Positions 44,899 to 53,809 of a DNA stretch of 64,000 nt are shown piece by piece. The stretch is from JALJPB01 sp034111045 (lineage in GTDB: Bacteria > Pseudomonadota > Gammaproteobacteria > Enterobacterales > Alteromonadaceae): the NCBI GenBank assembly GCA_034111045.1, contig JAWUYA010000005.1, positions 50,505 to 114,504 of the forward strand. The letters run 5' to 3'. Below the pieces are notes generated by a model, which saw only the letters and a list, made by a program, of their open reading frames with translations, did no database searches and had not been told where the DNA came from. A program made the translations under genes and the position numbers. How positions within the stretch are numbered: the stretch's first letter is position 1; each line of letters opens with the position of its first letter.

Positions 44899-45744
44899 AT
44901 GAAATCGTTTAACGGAACAGGCAATTATATTGCTTCAAGAGATCTACAACTTGCGGTTAATGCTGCAATTACATTAGAACGGCCCTTACTCATTAAAGGT
45001 GAACCGGGTACAGGGAAAACCATGTTAGCAGAAGAATTAGCGTCTAGCTTAGGCACAGAATTAATTCCATGGCATATCAAATCAACCACTAAAGCCCAAC
45101 AAGGCTTATATGAGTATGACGCTGTCTCTCGGCTACGAGACAGTCAATTAGGTGATGATAAAGTCCATGATATTGGCAATTACATTATCAAAGGTAAGTT
45201 GTGGCATGCATTTACCGCCGAGCAACGACCCGTTTTGTTAATTGATGAAATAGATAAAGCCGAAATTGAATTTCCTAATGACTTACTGTTGGAACTCGAC
45301 AAAATGGAGTTTTTTGTATATGAAACTCAAGAAAAAGTAGTCGCTAAACAAAGACCCATCATTATTATCACCTCTAATAATGAAAAAGAATTACCAGATG
45401 CTTTCTTAAGACGCTGTTTTTTTCATTACATTAAATTTCCAGAAGCGGTTGAAATGAAAGAAATTGTTGATGTACATTTTCCTGATATCAAACAAAATTT
45501 ACTAGATGAAGCATTAGCGGTGTTTTTTAATTTACGTGACATTCCAGGGTTGAAAAAGAAACCATCAACGTCAGAATTAATTGATTGGTTAAAGTTACTG
45601 CTTGCAGAAGATATTGATATTGAAACTTTACAAGAAACTCGCGTTAAAAAGGTAATTCCACCCTTGCATGGCGCACTATTAAAAAATGAGCAGGATGTTC
45701 ATTTATTCGAAAAAATCGCTTTCTTGCATCGCTCAGGTAGATAA
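44899..45744 (+). CDS. MoxR-type AAA+ ATPase
   Basis: AAA+ chaperone-like ATPase of 281 residues. Walker A GEPGTGKT at 34-41, Walker B LLIDEIDKAE near 113-122, sensor-1 ITSNNEKELPDAFLRRC near 155-171. MoxR ATPases act with VWA-domain partners to mature or insert metals into other proteins. The next gene, four bases after this stop, encodes such a VWA partner, so the two form a unit. The client protein is not in the neighbourhood, unless it is the RDD membrane protein. Confidence 0.92.
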   Translation: MKSFNGTGNYIASRDLQLAVNAAITLERPLLIKGEPGTGKTMLAEELASSLGTELIPWHIKSTTKAQQGLYEYDAVSRLRDSQLGDDKVHDIGNYIIKGKLWHAFTAEQRPVLLIDEIDKAEIEFPNDLLLELDKMEFFVYETQEKVVAKQRPIIIITSNNEKELPDAFLRRCFFHYIKFPEAVEMKEIVDVHFPDIKQNLLDEALAVFFNLRDIPGLKKKPSTSELIDWLKLLLAEDIDIETLQETRVKKVIPPLHGALLKNEQDVHLFEKIAFLHRSGR

Positions 45745-45748
45745 CACT

Positions 45749-46921
45749 ATGTTGATTGATTTTTTTTGTAAATGTCGAGAATACAAAGTGCCTTGCACAC
45801 TGCGAGAGTTATTAGACTTGATTCGTGCGTTAGAGAAACATGTTGTCTTTGCCAGTATTGATGATTTTTATGTGATCAGCCGTGCTTTGTTAGTTAAAGA
45901 TGAAAGCTATTTTGATAAATTTGATCGTGCATTTGCAGATTATTTTAAGGGAGTCTCGAGTATTGAACTTGATTTGTCGAGTATTCCTGAAGATTGGTTA
46001 AAAAAGCATTTTGACAAAATGCTAAGTGATGAAGAAAAAGCAAAAATTGAAGCCCTTGGTGGTCTTGATAAATTGATGGAAACGTTAGCTGAGCGTTTAA
46101 AAGAACAGGAAAAACGCCATGAAGGGGGAAGTAAATGGATTGGCACCGGCGGAACTTCTCCTTTTGGGGCGAATGGCTATAATCCTGAAGGGATCCGAAT
46201 AGGACAAGAAAGCTCTCGCCAACGTAAAGCTATTAAAGTTTGGGATAAACGCGAATTTCAAAATTTAGACAACCAAATTGAAATTGACACGCGAAACATC
46301 AAAGTGGCGCTACGTAAACTAAGACAGTTTGCTCGAAGTGGTGCCAGTGATGTACTCGACCTTGATCATACCATTTCATCAACAGCACGTAATGCGGGTT
46401 ATCTTGATATAAAAATGAAGCAAGAGCGGCATAATGCGGTAAAAGTGCTTATGTTTTTTGATGTCGGTGGCTCAATGGATGACCATATTAAAGTCTGTGA
46501 ACAACTATTTTCTGCAGTGCACACTGAATTTAAGCATTTAGAATTTTTCTATTTTCATAACTGTATTTATGAAAAAGTTTGGCGTGATAATAATCGTCGT
46601 CACAGTGAACCTATAGATATACAACAAATTATTCACACCTATGGACGAGACTATAAAGTTATTTTTATTGGTGATGCCACCATGGGACCCTATGAAATAA
46701 CCTACCCGGGTGGGAGCGTTGAGCACTATAATGAAGAAGCAGGCAGTATATGGATGGAACGTTTGTTAGCTCATTTTGATAAAGCTATTTGGCTTAATCC
46801 TCAAGAAGAAAGATACTGGGGATATTATAACTCTATTCATATTATGAAACAGATTGTTGCTCAACATATGTATCCGTTAACCTTAGATGGGCTATCAAAG
46901 GGGATTAAAGCGTTGCTTTAG
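45749..46921 (+). CDS. VWA-domain protein, CoxE-like partner of MoxR ATPase
   Basis: A 390-residue protein with an N-terminal helical region (DUF1300/CoxE-like) and a C-terminal von Willebrand A domain from about 225. The MIDAS begins FFDVGGSMDDH (Asp near 237), the DxGxS variant common in CoxE-type proteins. I start it at ATG 45749, four bases after the moxR-like stop; the frame is open further upstream, but that would overlap the ATPase gene by 59 bases. The MoxR-VWA pair by family remodels or metallates a client. A third gene for an RDD membrane protein follows in the same operon. Confidence 0.9.
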   Translation: MLIDFFCKCREYKVPCTLRELLDLIRALEKHVVFASIDDFYVISRALLVKDESYFDKFDRAFADYFKGVSSIELDLSSIPEDWLKKHFDKMLSDEEKAKIEALGGLDKLMETLAERLKEQEKRHEGGSKWIGTGGTSPFGANGYNPEGIRIGQESSRQRKAIKVWDKREFQNLDNQIEIDTRNIKVALRKLRQFARSGASDVLDLDHTISSTARNAGYLDIKMKQERHNAVKVLMFFDVGGSMDDHIKVCEQLFSAVHTEFKHLEFFYFHNCIYEKVWRDNNRRHSEPIDIQQIIHTYGRDYKVIFIGDATMGPYEITYPGGSVEHYNEEAGSIWMERLLAHFDKAIWLNPQEERYWGYYNSIHIMKQIVAQHMYPLTLDGLSKGIKALL

Positions 46922-46949
46922 AATACAATAAATAAAGGGAGTGTAAATA

Positions 46950-48176
46950 GTGCCAACAAATAACCGGTTACTTTCAATGGATGAAGCCATAAATCAATCA
47001 ACGAGTGTTAGCACTTTATCTGATCAAGAAACACGAAAAATATTAACGCCTTTTGCCTTTGAAATTGATAAATCTTTATTTGGTCTACCTTTAGCTTCTC
47101 CCACTAAAAGGGTATTAGCAATTTTAATTGATATGTTATTTATTGCTTTATTAAGCGAAACACCGGGTGAAATATTAGCTTTGGTTATTGCCATTACCTT
47201 GTATCGTTTAGGGGGTAAAAAGCGGGCATTAAAACTTGGTAAACACAAAGGCAAAAAACGTCGGAAAGTGTTAAAGGTTATCGCTATATTTATTGTTTTT
47301 GTTGTCTTACTTCAAGTCTTACCCGCGTTATTGAGCCCCTCTACTTTTGAACAAGAATCATCACAGCCTAACAGAACCAATATAGCCAATTCTGAGTTAT
47401 CAACACGTCAGGCAATTGTTTTTTCTGCTTTAAGTGGAGCTATGTTATTAACGCTCAATAGTAGTGAATGTGTTGATCTCGCTTGTTGGAAAAAGGAGCT
47501 GTCACCTCTTGTTAAACCTTTTTCATCCATTAATCTAAATGGACAATTGATTAATGAGGCAATTGCAGGGATAACTGAAGCCACCGAACTCAATCAAGAG
47601 GAAAGAACTCAACTTACACAACACTTAACCGATATTTACCTGAAAGAATTACAGCAAAAAACAAAGGAAGAAAATACAGTTGTTAACGCTGAGAAAGCAA
47701 CTGAGGTTAAGACAAAATCTACAGAGACAAGTGCCAATAACATAGCAACAGACAGAATAAACGATAGCGAAAAACCTAATGTACAAGATAGTGAGAATGA
47801 AAATGAAACACCTCCAGTTTATTCAATAATGGAATGGATAAAAGGCCTTATTGAAGACCTTGGACTAGGTTTTGGTTGGGCGGCTTTTTATTTTACGGTA
47901 TTTACTGCTTTATGGCATGGTCAAACACCTGGCAAGAAGACCCTGGGGATTAGAGTGCTACAACTTGACGGTACACCCTTGTCACTGTGGGATAGCTTCG
48001 GCCGTTATGGTGGCTACGGTGCTGGTTTGGCCACAGGTTTATTAGGATTTATACAAGTTTTTTGGAATGCCAATCGTCAAGCTATTCAAGACCAAATATC
48101 GGCAACTGTTGTTATTGATGATAGAAAAAAAATGGATAAGCAAAAAGCTAATAATGAGGGCGTTAAAGCACAATAA
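46950..48176 (+). CDS. RDD-family membrane protein with large insert
   Basis: A 408-residue membrane protein. Residues about 48-75 carry the first RDD-like helix (SPTKRVLAILIDMLFIALLS: Arg and Asp of the motif). The second half has the rest of the RDD domain at about 300-395 (WHGQTPGKKTLGIRV then a GRYGGYGAG helix and QDQIS). Between them lies an unusual insert of about 190 residues, with a further membrane helix (near 110-130) and a Ser/Thr/Glu/Asn-rich low-complexity stretch. GTG start with GGGAG eight bases upstream. The operon position suggests it is a membrane anchor or client of the MoxR/VWA pair; function unknown. Confidence 0.8.
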   Translation: MPTNNRLLSMDEAINQSTSVSTLSDQETRKILTPFAFEIDKSLFGLPLASPTKRVLAILIDMLFIALLSETPGEILALVIAITLYRLGGKKRALKLGKHKGKKRRKVLKVIAIFIVFVVLLQVLPALLSPSTFEQESSQPNRTNIANSELSTRQAIVFSALSGAMLLTLNSSECVDLACWKKELSPLVKPFSSINLNGQLINEAIAGITEATELNQEERTQLTQHLTDIYLKELQQKTKEENTVVNAEKATEVKTKSTETSANNIATDRINDSEKPNVQDSENENETPPVYSIMEWIKGLIEDLGLGFGWAAFYFTVFTALWHGQTPGKKTLGIRVLQLDGTPLSLWDSFGRYGGYGAGLATGLLGFIQVFWNANRQAIQDQISATVVIDDRKKMDKQKANNEGVKAQ

Positions 48177-48303
48177 GGTATTTATGATCAATAATGACTA
48201 AGTGCTGTGCCGCTAATTTTAGTGACTGGGAAATGGCTGTTTACCAAAGAAAAGCCTACAAGAGGTGTAAGCCTTTTACAACGAATATGGTCAGGAAATA
48301 GGC

Positions 48304-49950
48304 TTAAATATTATTGGTAACATCAACGGATAGTTTTAATAATTGCCCCGGTTGTAAATAATTATTTCTGCTGATGCTGTTCCACCGTTCAATATCTTTG
48401 ATCAGGAGATTGAATTTATCAGCAATACGAGCAAAAGAATCACCACGACGAACTATATAGGTAATGTTTCTCATTATCGCATTTTCAACGTTCACGCCAG
48501 AGGCTTTTATTGGCGCTGTTTTTTGCCAAATCACTAATTTTTGTCCTGGCGTTATATAGTCTTTTGGTGCCATACCATTCCATTTAGCAATACTTTTACT
48601 GTTCACTTTATAATGCTGGCTTAAATCCCAAAGGGTATCACCCGTTTGAACGATATGAGTGGTTTTGATCCCAGGTCGCTGGCTGTTTTGTTTTTTTGCT
48701 AAACGCTGGCTTTTAGATAAAATATAATTATCAAGTGATTGTGCAGCAACAGGAATTAATAAAAATTTACCCGCACGAATTTGAGTACCATTGACATTAT
48801 TCACCTGTTTTATTAATGCGATAGAGGTGTTAAATTTTGTCGCTATTTCACCTAAATTGTCGCCTTTTTTAATTTTGTAACGTTGCCATGCTAATCGCTC
48901 GTTTTTACTTAATTTACTTAGCCCTTCAATAAATACTTCTCTTTTTTTGTTAGGAATAACTAAACGATGAGGTCCATCAGGGTCGGTAGACCAGCGGTTA
49001 AATCCAGGGTTAAGTCGTTGTAATTCTGGTAGTGATAACTCGGCTAAGTTAGCTGCTTTGGCTAAATCGAGCTGTGAACCAATATCAACTTGATCAATAA
49101 CTCCTTTGTTTTCAATTTTATAAAGCTTAATATTAAAATCTTCAGGACGTTTAATAATATCAACTAAAGCAAGTAATTTAGGCACGTAATTACGTGTTTC
49201 TTTAGGCAAATCTAATGACCAAAAATCGGTAGGTTTGTTTTTTCTTGCATTACTTTTCATTGCACGGCGAACTCTCCCTTCACCTGAATTATATGCAGCA
49301 AGTGCCAATAACCAATCACTATCAAAATAATTATGTAAATATTTCAAGTAGGCAATAGCACCTTCAGTTGATGCAATAACATCACGCCTGCCGTCATACC
49401 ACCAATTTTGCTTCATACCAAAGCGTTTACCTGTGTTTGGTATAAACTGCCACATACCTGATGCTCGACCATGAGAATAAGCAAAGGGGTCAAAAGCACT
49501 TTCAACAATAGGTAATAAGGCTAATTCAACCGGCATGTTGTGTTTTTCTAATTCTTGAACAATATAATAAAGAAAGGGCTCAGCACGTTTTGCCACACGG
49601 TCAAGATAAGTTTGATGCTTGACGTACCAGTTACGTTGAGAGAGTAAACTTTTTTTTTCAGGGATATCAAAGGTCAATTTAGCTCTGATTTCATACCAAA
49701 GGTCATCATCATCATTATCTTGCACATCATTATCACTTAGTAAAAAGTCAATATCAGCGATTGGATGCACAACATCAACAGCTTCATCAATTAATAAGCC
49801 TTGGTCTATTTCAATCGCAGAGGCGATATCAAGGGGAGAAACGTTAGTTGAGCTTACTGAGTCTTGTTTAGGTTGTAGGGATTGGCAGCCTGAAATAAAT
49901 AATGAGAGAGTAAGGGCTAAAATTGAGGCCGAAAAAGATAAATACGTCAT
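48304..49950 (-). CDS. mltD: Membrane-bound lytic transglycosylase D with three LysM domains
   Basis: Cuts peptidoglycan glycan strands to 1,6-anhydro products from the outer membrane. The 548 residues begin with a lipoprotein signal (lipobox ISGC, Cys22). The SLT domain (about 125-270) has catalytic E150 in VESAFDPF and the GRASGMWQFIPNTGKRFG signature. Three LysM peptidoglycan-binding repeats follow at about 355-400, 432-475 and 495-540 (each starting Y/HxVxxGDxxxxIA). An acidic linker (DNDVQDNDDDD) sits near 73-83. It is next to gloB on the same strand, as also seen in other gammaproteobacteria. Confidence 0.95.
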   Translation of the reverse strand: MTYLSFSASILALTLSLFISGCQSLQPKQDSVSSTNVSPLDIASAIEIDQGLLIDEAVDVVHPIADIDFLLSDNDVQDNDDDDLWYEIRAKLTFDIPEKKSLLSQRNWYVKHQTYLDRVAKRAEPFLYYIVQELEKHNMPVELALLPIVESAFDPFAYSHGRASGMWQFIPNTGKRFGMKQNWWYDGRRDVIASTEGAIAYLKYLHNYFDSDWLLALAAYNSGEGRVRRAMKSNARKNKPTDFWSLDLPKETRNYVPKLLALVDIIKRPEDFNIKLYKIENKGVIDQVDIGSQLDLAKAANLAELSLPELQRLNPGFNRWSTDPDGPHRLVIPNKKREVFIEGLSKLSKNERLAWQRYKIKKGDNLGEIATKFNTSIALIKQVNNVNGTQIRAGKFLLIPVAAQSLDNYILSKSQRLAKKQNSQRPGIKTTHIVQTGDTLWDLSQHYKVNSKSIAKWNGMAPKDYITPGQKLVIWQKTAPIKASGVNVENAIMRNITYIVRRGDSFARIADKFNLLIKDIERWNSISRNNYLQPGQLLKLSVDVTNNI

Positions 49951-50040
49951 GAAAAGAGGCTCTTGAAAAAAGTGGCTTTAGTTTACCTATTTGCGTTGTT
50001 ATTACAAGTGATAGACAAAGCATATAGGTAGTGTGTGATG

Positions 50041-50838
50041 CTAAAAATTGTCTTTCCATTGACGAATTGCGGTAAAGGTTTCAACCCCTAACATCACTTT
50101 ACCATTAGTATAATCTTCTGCACTTTGTTGTAATGGTGTTAATTGACAACGCAAAAAAGGGTTGATACTTTTTTCTAAACCGATAGTGCTGGGAATGGTT
50201 GCTTTGTTTGCAGCTCGTAGTTGACTAACTTGATTGAAGTAATTGATTAAATCAAGATTTTCAGGATCTACGGTTAAAGCAAAAGTTAAGTTGGCGGCAG
50301 TGTATTCATGGGCGCAAAACACTTGTATGTGGTTTGATAAGGCACTGAGTTTGTTCAGTGATTGGTACATTTGTGGGGCAGTGCCTTCAAATAATCGACC
50401 ACAACCACCTGAGAATAAAGTATCACCACAAAATAGATATTGCTCATTAACATAAGCAATATGCCCACCAGTATGACCGGGTAAATCAATAACCTTCAGT
50501 GTGATGTCTAGTTGGCTTAGTTCAACCATGTCATTTTCAATTAAGGCAATATCTCGTTGCGGTATATTTTCATTTGCTGGCCCATAAATAGTTATCGGCC
50601 AAGCTTTTTCTTTACAAAAATCAACCAGTGCATTAATACCACCAGTATGATCCGCATGATGATGAGTAATTAAAATACTATTGAGGGTAAGTTGGTGGGT
50701 ATTAATATAATCAATACATACTTGTGCATCACCGGGATCAACTAGCGCAATATTATTATTTTTAGTTGTACCAATGGACCAGATATAATTATCAGAAAAG
50801 GCGTTAATAGCTGTTACAATTGTCGTTGTCATTGTCAT
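50041..50838 (-). CDS. gloB: Hydroxyacylglutathione hydrolase (glyoxalase II)
   Basis: Second enzyme of methylglyoxal detoxification: hydrolyses S-lactoylglutathione to lactate and glutathione. The 265 residues carry the metallo-beta-lactamase binuclear zinc motif THHHADHTGG (His59, His61, Asp63, His64). Downstream ligands lie in LPGHTGGHI (His near 119) and FCAHEYTAANL (His near 175). The C-terminal substrate-binding helices are full-length. The gene is divergent from the methyltransferase gene, the same arrangement as gloB and yafS in enterobacteria. It is 90 bases from mltD on the same strand. Confidence 0.96.
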   Translation of the reverse strand: MTMTTTIVTAINAFSDNYIWSIGTTKNNNIALVDPGDAQVCIDYINTHQLTLNSILITHHHADHTGGINALVDFCKEKAWPITIYGPANENIPQRDIALIENDMVELSQLDITLKVIDLPGHTGGHIAYVNEQYLFCGDTLFSGGCGRLFEGTAPQMYQSLNKLSALSNHIQVFCAHEYTAANLTFALTVDPENLDLINYFNQVSQLRAANKATIPSTIGLEKSINPFLRCQLTPLQQSAEDYTNGKVMLGVETFTAIRQWKDNF

Positions 50839-50931
50839 AATATTTTTAAATGTTTAGTCCAAGGTGTTTGGCTATATTGTTATAGTCAATTATAATGTTT
50901 TTTATTAAACTTTTCATACATTAGGCTGTTA

Positions 50932-51690
50932 ATGAAACCAGCATTAGCGTTTAGACAACCCCATTATCCCCAGTCATGGCAATCATTACCTAATGGTGAA
51001 TTGGTTTTAGCTGAAATTAATCAGCAACTTAAACCTTGGTGGCCTAAATTTTTTGGTTATCATTTATTAAAAATTGGTGCGTTAAGTGGTTATATTAATA
51101 CAGCTGACTCGACAATTAAACATCAAATAGCAGTTTCTCATACGGGTTACACAAACAGAGAACATAGCCAAGTGATAGCTGATATTGATGACTTACCGAT
51201 GTTAGAGCAAAGTGTTGATGTTTGTTTACTCAGTCATTGTTTAGAATTTGCTTTAGATCCCCATCATGTTGTTCGTGAAGCTAATCGAGTATTAATTCCA
51301 AATGGCTATCTCGTTATTACCGGTTTTAATCCCTTTAGTTTAGCTGGCTTGAATTTTTTGATCCCCTATCGTAATAAGAAATCGCCTTGGAATGAACGCT
51401 TTTTTTCGCCGATGAGAGTCAAAGATTGGCTACATTTAATGGGCTTTGAAATATTAGCCGATCAACGCTGCCTGCACACTACCTTGGTTGGTCATGTTAA
51501 TGAAGGTTATGTTGCCAGTCACTGGCGTGATTTTGCCAATAGTTTTTTATCAAACCTAGGGTCGGTTTATATTATTGTTGCCAAAAAGAGAGTACTACCC
51601 TTAACGCCGATAAAACCAAAATGGAAAATTAGACCTAAGTTTCAGCCAGTAAAAGTATCTACGATGAATTCATCACATCTTACAAAGTAG
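50932..51690 (+). CDS. YafS-like SAM-dependent methyltransferase
   Basis: A 252-residue class I methyltransferase-fold protein. The SAM-binding region is divergent, but DIDDLPMLEQSVDVCLLSHCLEF (about 84-106) and HHVVREANRVLIPNGYLVITGFNPFSLAGL (about 110-140) match the Methyltransf_11 motifs. The divergent position beside gloB agrees with E. coli yafS. Substrate unknown. The basic C terminus (IKPKWKIRPKFQPVK) is variable. A Nif3-family gene follows 47 bases downstream. Confidence 0.82.
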   Translation: MKPALAFRQPHYPQSWQSLPNGELVLAEINQQLKPWWPKFFGYHLLKIGALSGYINTADSTIKHQIAVSHTGYTNREHSQVIADIDDLPMLEQSVDVCLLSHCLEFALDPHHVVREANRVLIPNGYLVITGFNPFSLAGLNFLIPYRNKKSPWNERFFSPMRVKDWLHLMGFEILADQRCLHTTLVGHVNEGYVASHWRDFANSFLSNLGSVYIIVAKKRVLPLTPIKPKWKIRPKFQPVKVSTMNSSHLTK

Positions 51691-51737
51691 TATCAATTAA
51701 CATACCAAATAATGTATCAAAAAAGTGACAAAATATT

Positions 51738-52496
51738 ATGTTGAGAAATGAATTAGAACAAGCATTGAATACCTTATTAAAACCCGAATTAATTAAAGAT
51801 TTTTGCCCAAATGGTTTACAAATTGAAGGTAATCATCAGATTAATACTATCATAACCGGTGTTACCGCAACTCAAGAGTTAATTGAACAAGCCATAGCAA
51901 AGAAAGCGGATGCAATTTTAGTTCATCACGGTTTCTTTTGGAAAAATGAGTCTTCTGTTATTCGAGGTATGAAACATCAGCGAATCAAAGCACTTATGGC
52001 TCATAACATTAATTTGTTTGCTTATCATTTACCGTTAGATATTCATCCTGAGCTAGGCAATAACGTACAGCTGGCTAAATTATTGTCTATCGAAGTGAAA
52101 GGTCCGTTAGAACTTGGTAACCCTTTGAGCGTAGCGATTCATGGTGAGGTTGAACAAGCTATTTCAGGTGACGCGTTGGCACTAAGAATCAGCAATCAAC
52201 TTGCTCGTCAATGCTTACATATAGCACCGCCATCAAACAAAAAAATCAAACGAATAGCTTGGTGCACAGGTGGCGGGCAAAGCTACATTGAACTTGCCGC
52301 CGAGCAAGGTTTTGATGCTTTTATCAGTGGCGAAGCTTCAGAGCAAACCACCCATGTTGCCAAAGAAATGGACATTCATTTCTTTGCTGCGGGTCATCAC
52401 GCCACCGAGCGATATGGCGTAAAAGCACTAGGGGAGTATTTAGCTAAAAAACAGGGTGTGGATGTTGAGTTTATTGATATAGACAATCCTGTTTAG
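51738..52496 (+). CDS. Nif3-like dinuclear metal-centre protein (YbgI family)
   Basis: A 252-residue protein forming toroidal hexamers with two metal ions per subunit by family; the biochemical role is not settled. FCPNGLQIEG near 21-30 and VHHGFFWKNE near 66-75 supply the first metal ligands. The C-terminal HHATERYGVKALGEYLA (about 220-236) supplies the others. WCTGGGQSYIELA near 174-186 is the central family motif. The length fits YbgI (247). It is co-oriented with the methyltransferase gene and convergent with elyC. Confidence 0.93.
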   Translation: MLRNELEQALNTLLKPELIKDFCPNGLQIEGNHQINTIITGVTATQELIEQAIAKKADAILVHHGFFWKNESSVIRGMKHQRIKALMAHNINLFAYHLPLDIHPELGNNVQLAKLLSIEVKGPLELGNPLSVAIHGEVEQAISGDALALRISNQLARQCLHIAPPSNKKIKRIAWCTGGGQSYIELAAEQGFDAFISGEASEQTTHVAKEMDIHFFAAGHHATERYGVKALGEYLAKKQGVDVEFIDIDNPV

Positions 52497-52539
52497 CGAT
52501 AATGTCTATTATAAATAATGACGTTTATGGCCATTAAAA

Positions 52540-53304
52540 TTAACGCCATAAGCTTTTAAACCATTGAACAATACGGCCTAAGGTTTCATACCAAGCCGTT
52601 GTTGTTTGAGCTAACTTCTGAGCCCTTGGAAAATAGTGTTGCCAAGGTTTATCACCTTCACTATTTTTAACCCAATACCCTGTTGGTGCAGCAATAGGCG
52701 TTATGCCTTGGCTTTGAAAGTAGGTTATTGATCTCGGCATATGGTCAGCATTTGTTATTAAAACCACAGTAGAACCCATTACTCGGGGGGCAATAAGCTC
52801 AGCTTCTTCTTCGGTATCTTTGGGAAAACTCTCGGTAATAATTTTTTCCTCTGCAATCCCTAATGACATTGCCGCTTGTTTCATTTTTTCAGCATTAGGC
52901 ACAGGATCATCGCTTGAATATCCCGACATAATTAGGCGAGCTTCAGGGTGTAATCTTGATATTCTTATGGCTTCTACTAATCGTTGTAATGAACAGGTTT
53001 TCAGTTCACTTGTTGCCGGTAATCTATAATCTGTGGTGTGGCCGCACCCTAAAACTACAATGTAATCGACCGGTTTAGCCGATAGAGTAAAAGGTTCAAA
53101 ATCATCTTCTATTGATGCCATTAGCGAGTCAGAAATAGGGGGCATGGTCGATATAAATAAAAGGACGGTAGCCAGAACTAATAACTTAACACTTGCACGG
53201 GGTTTATTTTTATAAAATATTAACGCCAATATTAACAGCATGAGAATAATATTAATGGGCATTAAAAACAGTGATATAATTTTTTTTAAGAGAAACAAGT
53301 CCAT
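52540..53304 (-). CDS. elyC: ElyC/SanA/YdcF-family DUF218 envelope protein
   Basis: A 254-residue inner-membrane protein with two N-terminal helices (about 1-60) and a periplasmic DUF218 domain. VDYIVVLGCGH begins the domain at about 83. SFPKDTEEEAELI near 168-180 and NADHMPRSITYFQSQG near 194-209 are nearly as in E. coli ElyC, as is the ending YETLGRIVQWFKSL. ElyC is needed for peptidoglycan assembly at low temperature through undecaprenyl-phosphate metabolism, which would suit a cold-living organism. It stands alone, divergent from the lysC leader. Confidence 0.88.
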   Translation of the reverse strand: MDLFLLKKIISLFLMPINIILMLLILALIFYKNKPRASVKLLVLATVLLFISTMPPISDSLMASIEDDFEPFTLSAKPVDYIVVLGCGHTTDYRLPATSELKTCSLQRLVEAIRISRLHPEARLIMSGYSSDDPVPNAEKMKQAAMSLGIAEEKIITESFPKDTEEEAELIAPRVMGSTVVLITNADHMPRSITYFQSQGITPIAAPTGYWVKNSEGDKPWQHYFPRAQKLAQTTTAWYETLGRIVQWFKSLWR

Positions 53305-53404
53305 AACAGTTGACTACAGTGAATATTAGCTTTTCGCTACTATAACAATCTTTTGTTTCTTTGTTGATGTTTATATAAAAACTTAATAGACGTCTACAAG
53401 GCTA

Positions 53405-53433
53405 TTGTAATTTAATAGTAGATAAGGTCTAAT
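53405..53433 (+). promoter_or_regulatory. Candidate promoter of lysC leader
   Basis: TTGTAA (53405-53410), a 17-base spacer and TCTAAT (53428-53433). Placed about 40 bases before the riboswitch, as expected for its transcript. Moderate matches to consensus only. Confidence 0.45.
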
Positions 53434-53476
53434 AGCGACATTAATCGTTAGATAGCCATTTTATTAACAATTAATA

Positions 53477-53678
53477 CCAGAAGAGGCGCAATAACTCGGT
53501 AGGAAACATGAGGAACCACAATTCCAATGACTGTTTTTGAGGGGGTTTATTGCCGAGAATAAGTCTATGTGTGGCATACCTTATTCGGTCACTAGGGTTG
53601 AATCCTTAGGATTGTCACCTGAGTTGTTATTGATTAACCATATCACTAACAAATCAATAAAAGGTGGAGGGCTTCTGG
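53477..53678 (+). ncRNA. Lysine riboswitch (L box)
   Basis: The mRNA leader senses lysine and represses lysC. The P1 helix is CCAGAAG (53477-53483) with CTTCTGG (53672-53678). Conserved core pieces follow the E. coli lysC leader in order: AGAGGCGC after P1, GAGGGGG then TTGCCGAG, GGTCACTAGGGTTGAATCC then GGATTGTCACC, and AAGGTGGAGG before the P1 return. A downstream pairing GGCTGAA (53677-53683) with TTCAGTC (53720-53726) overlaps the end of P1 and is followed by a T-rich stretch to 53748; it may be part of the expression platform. Confidence 0.95.
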
Positions 53679-53809
53679 CTGAAAATGCTTAGTTACTCTG
53701 CTTTATGCAAGCCTAACGGTTCAGTCATGCTTTTCCTTATATTTTTTTAGTCGCAATTGAAATTCACCTGTTTTTACCTGAAATTGCTTGCTAATTAGGA
53801 AGAATAATA

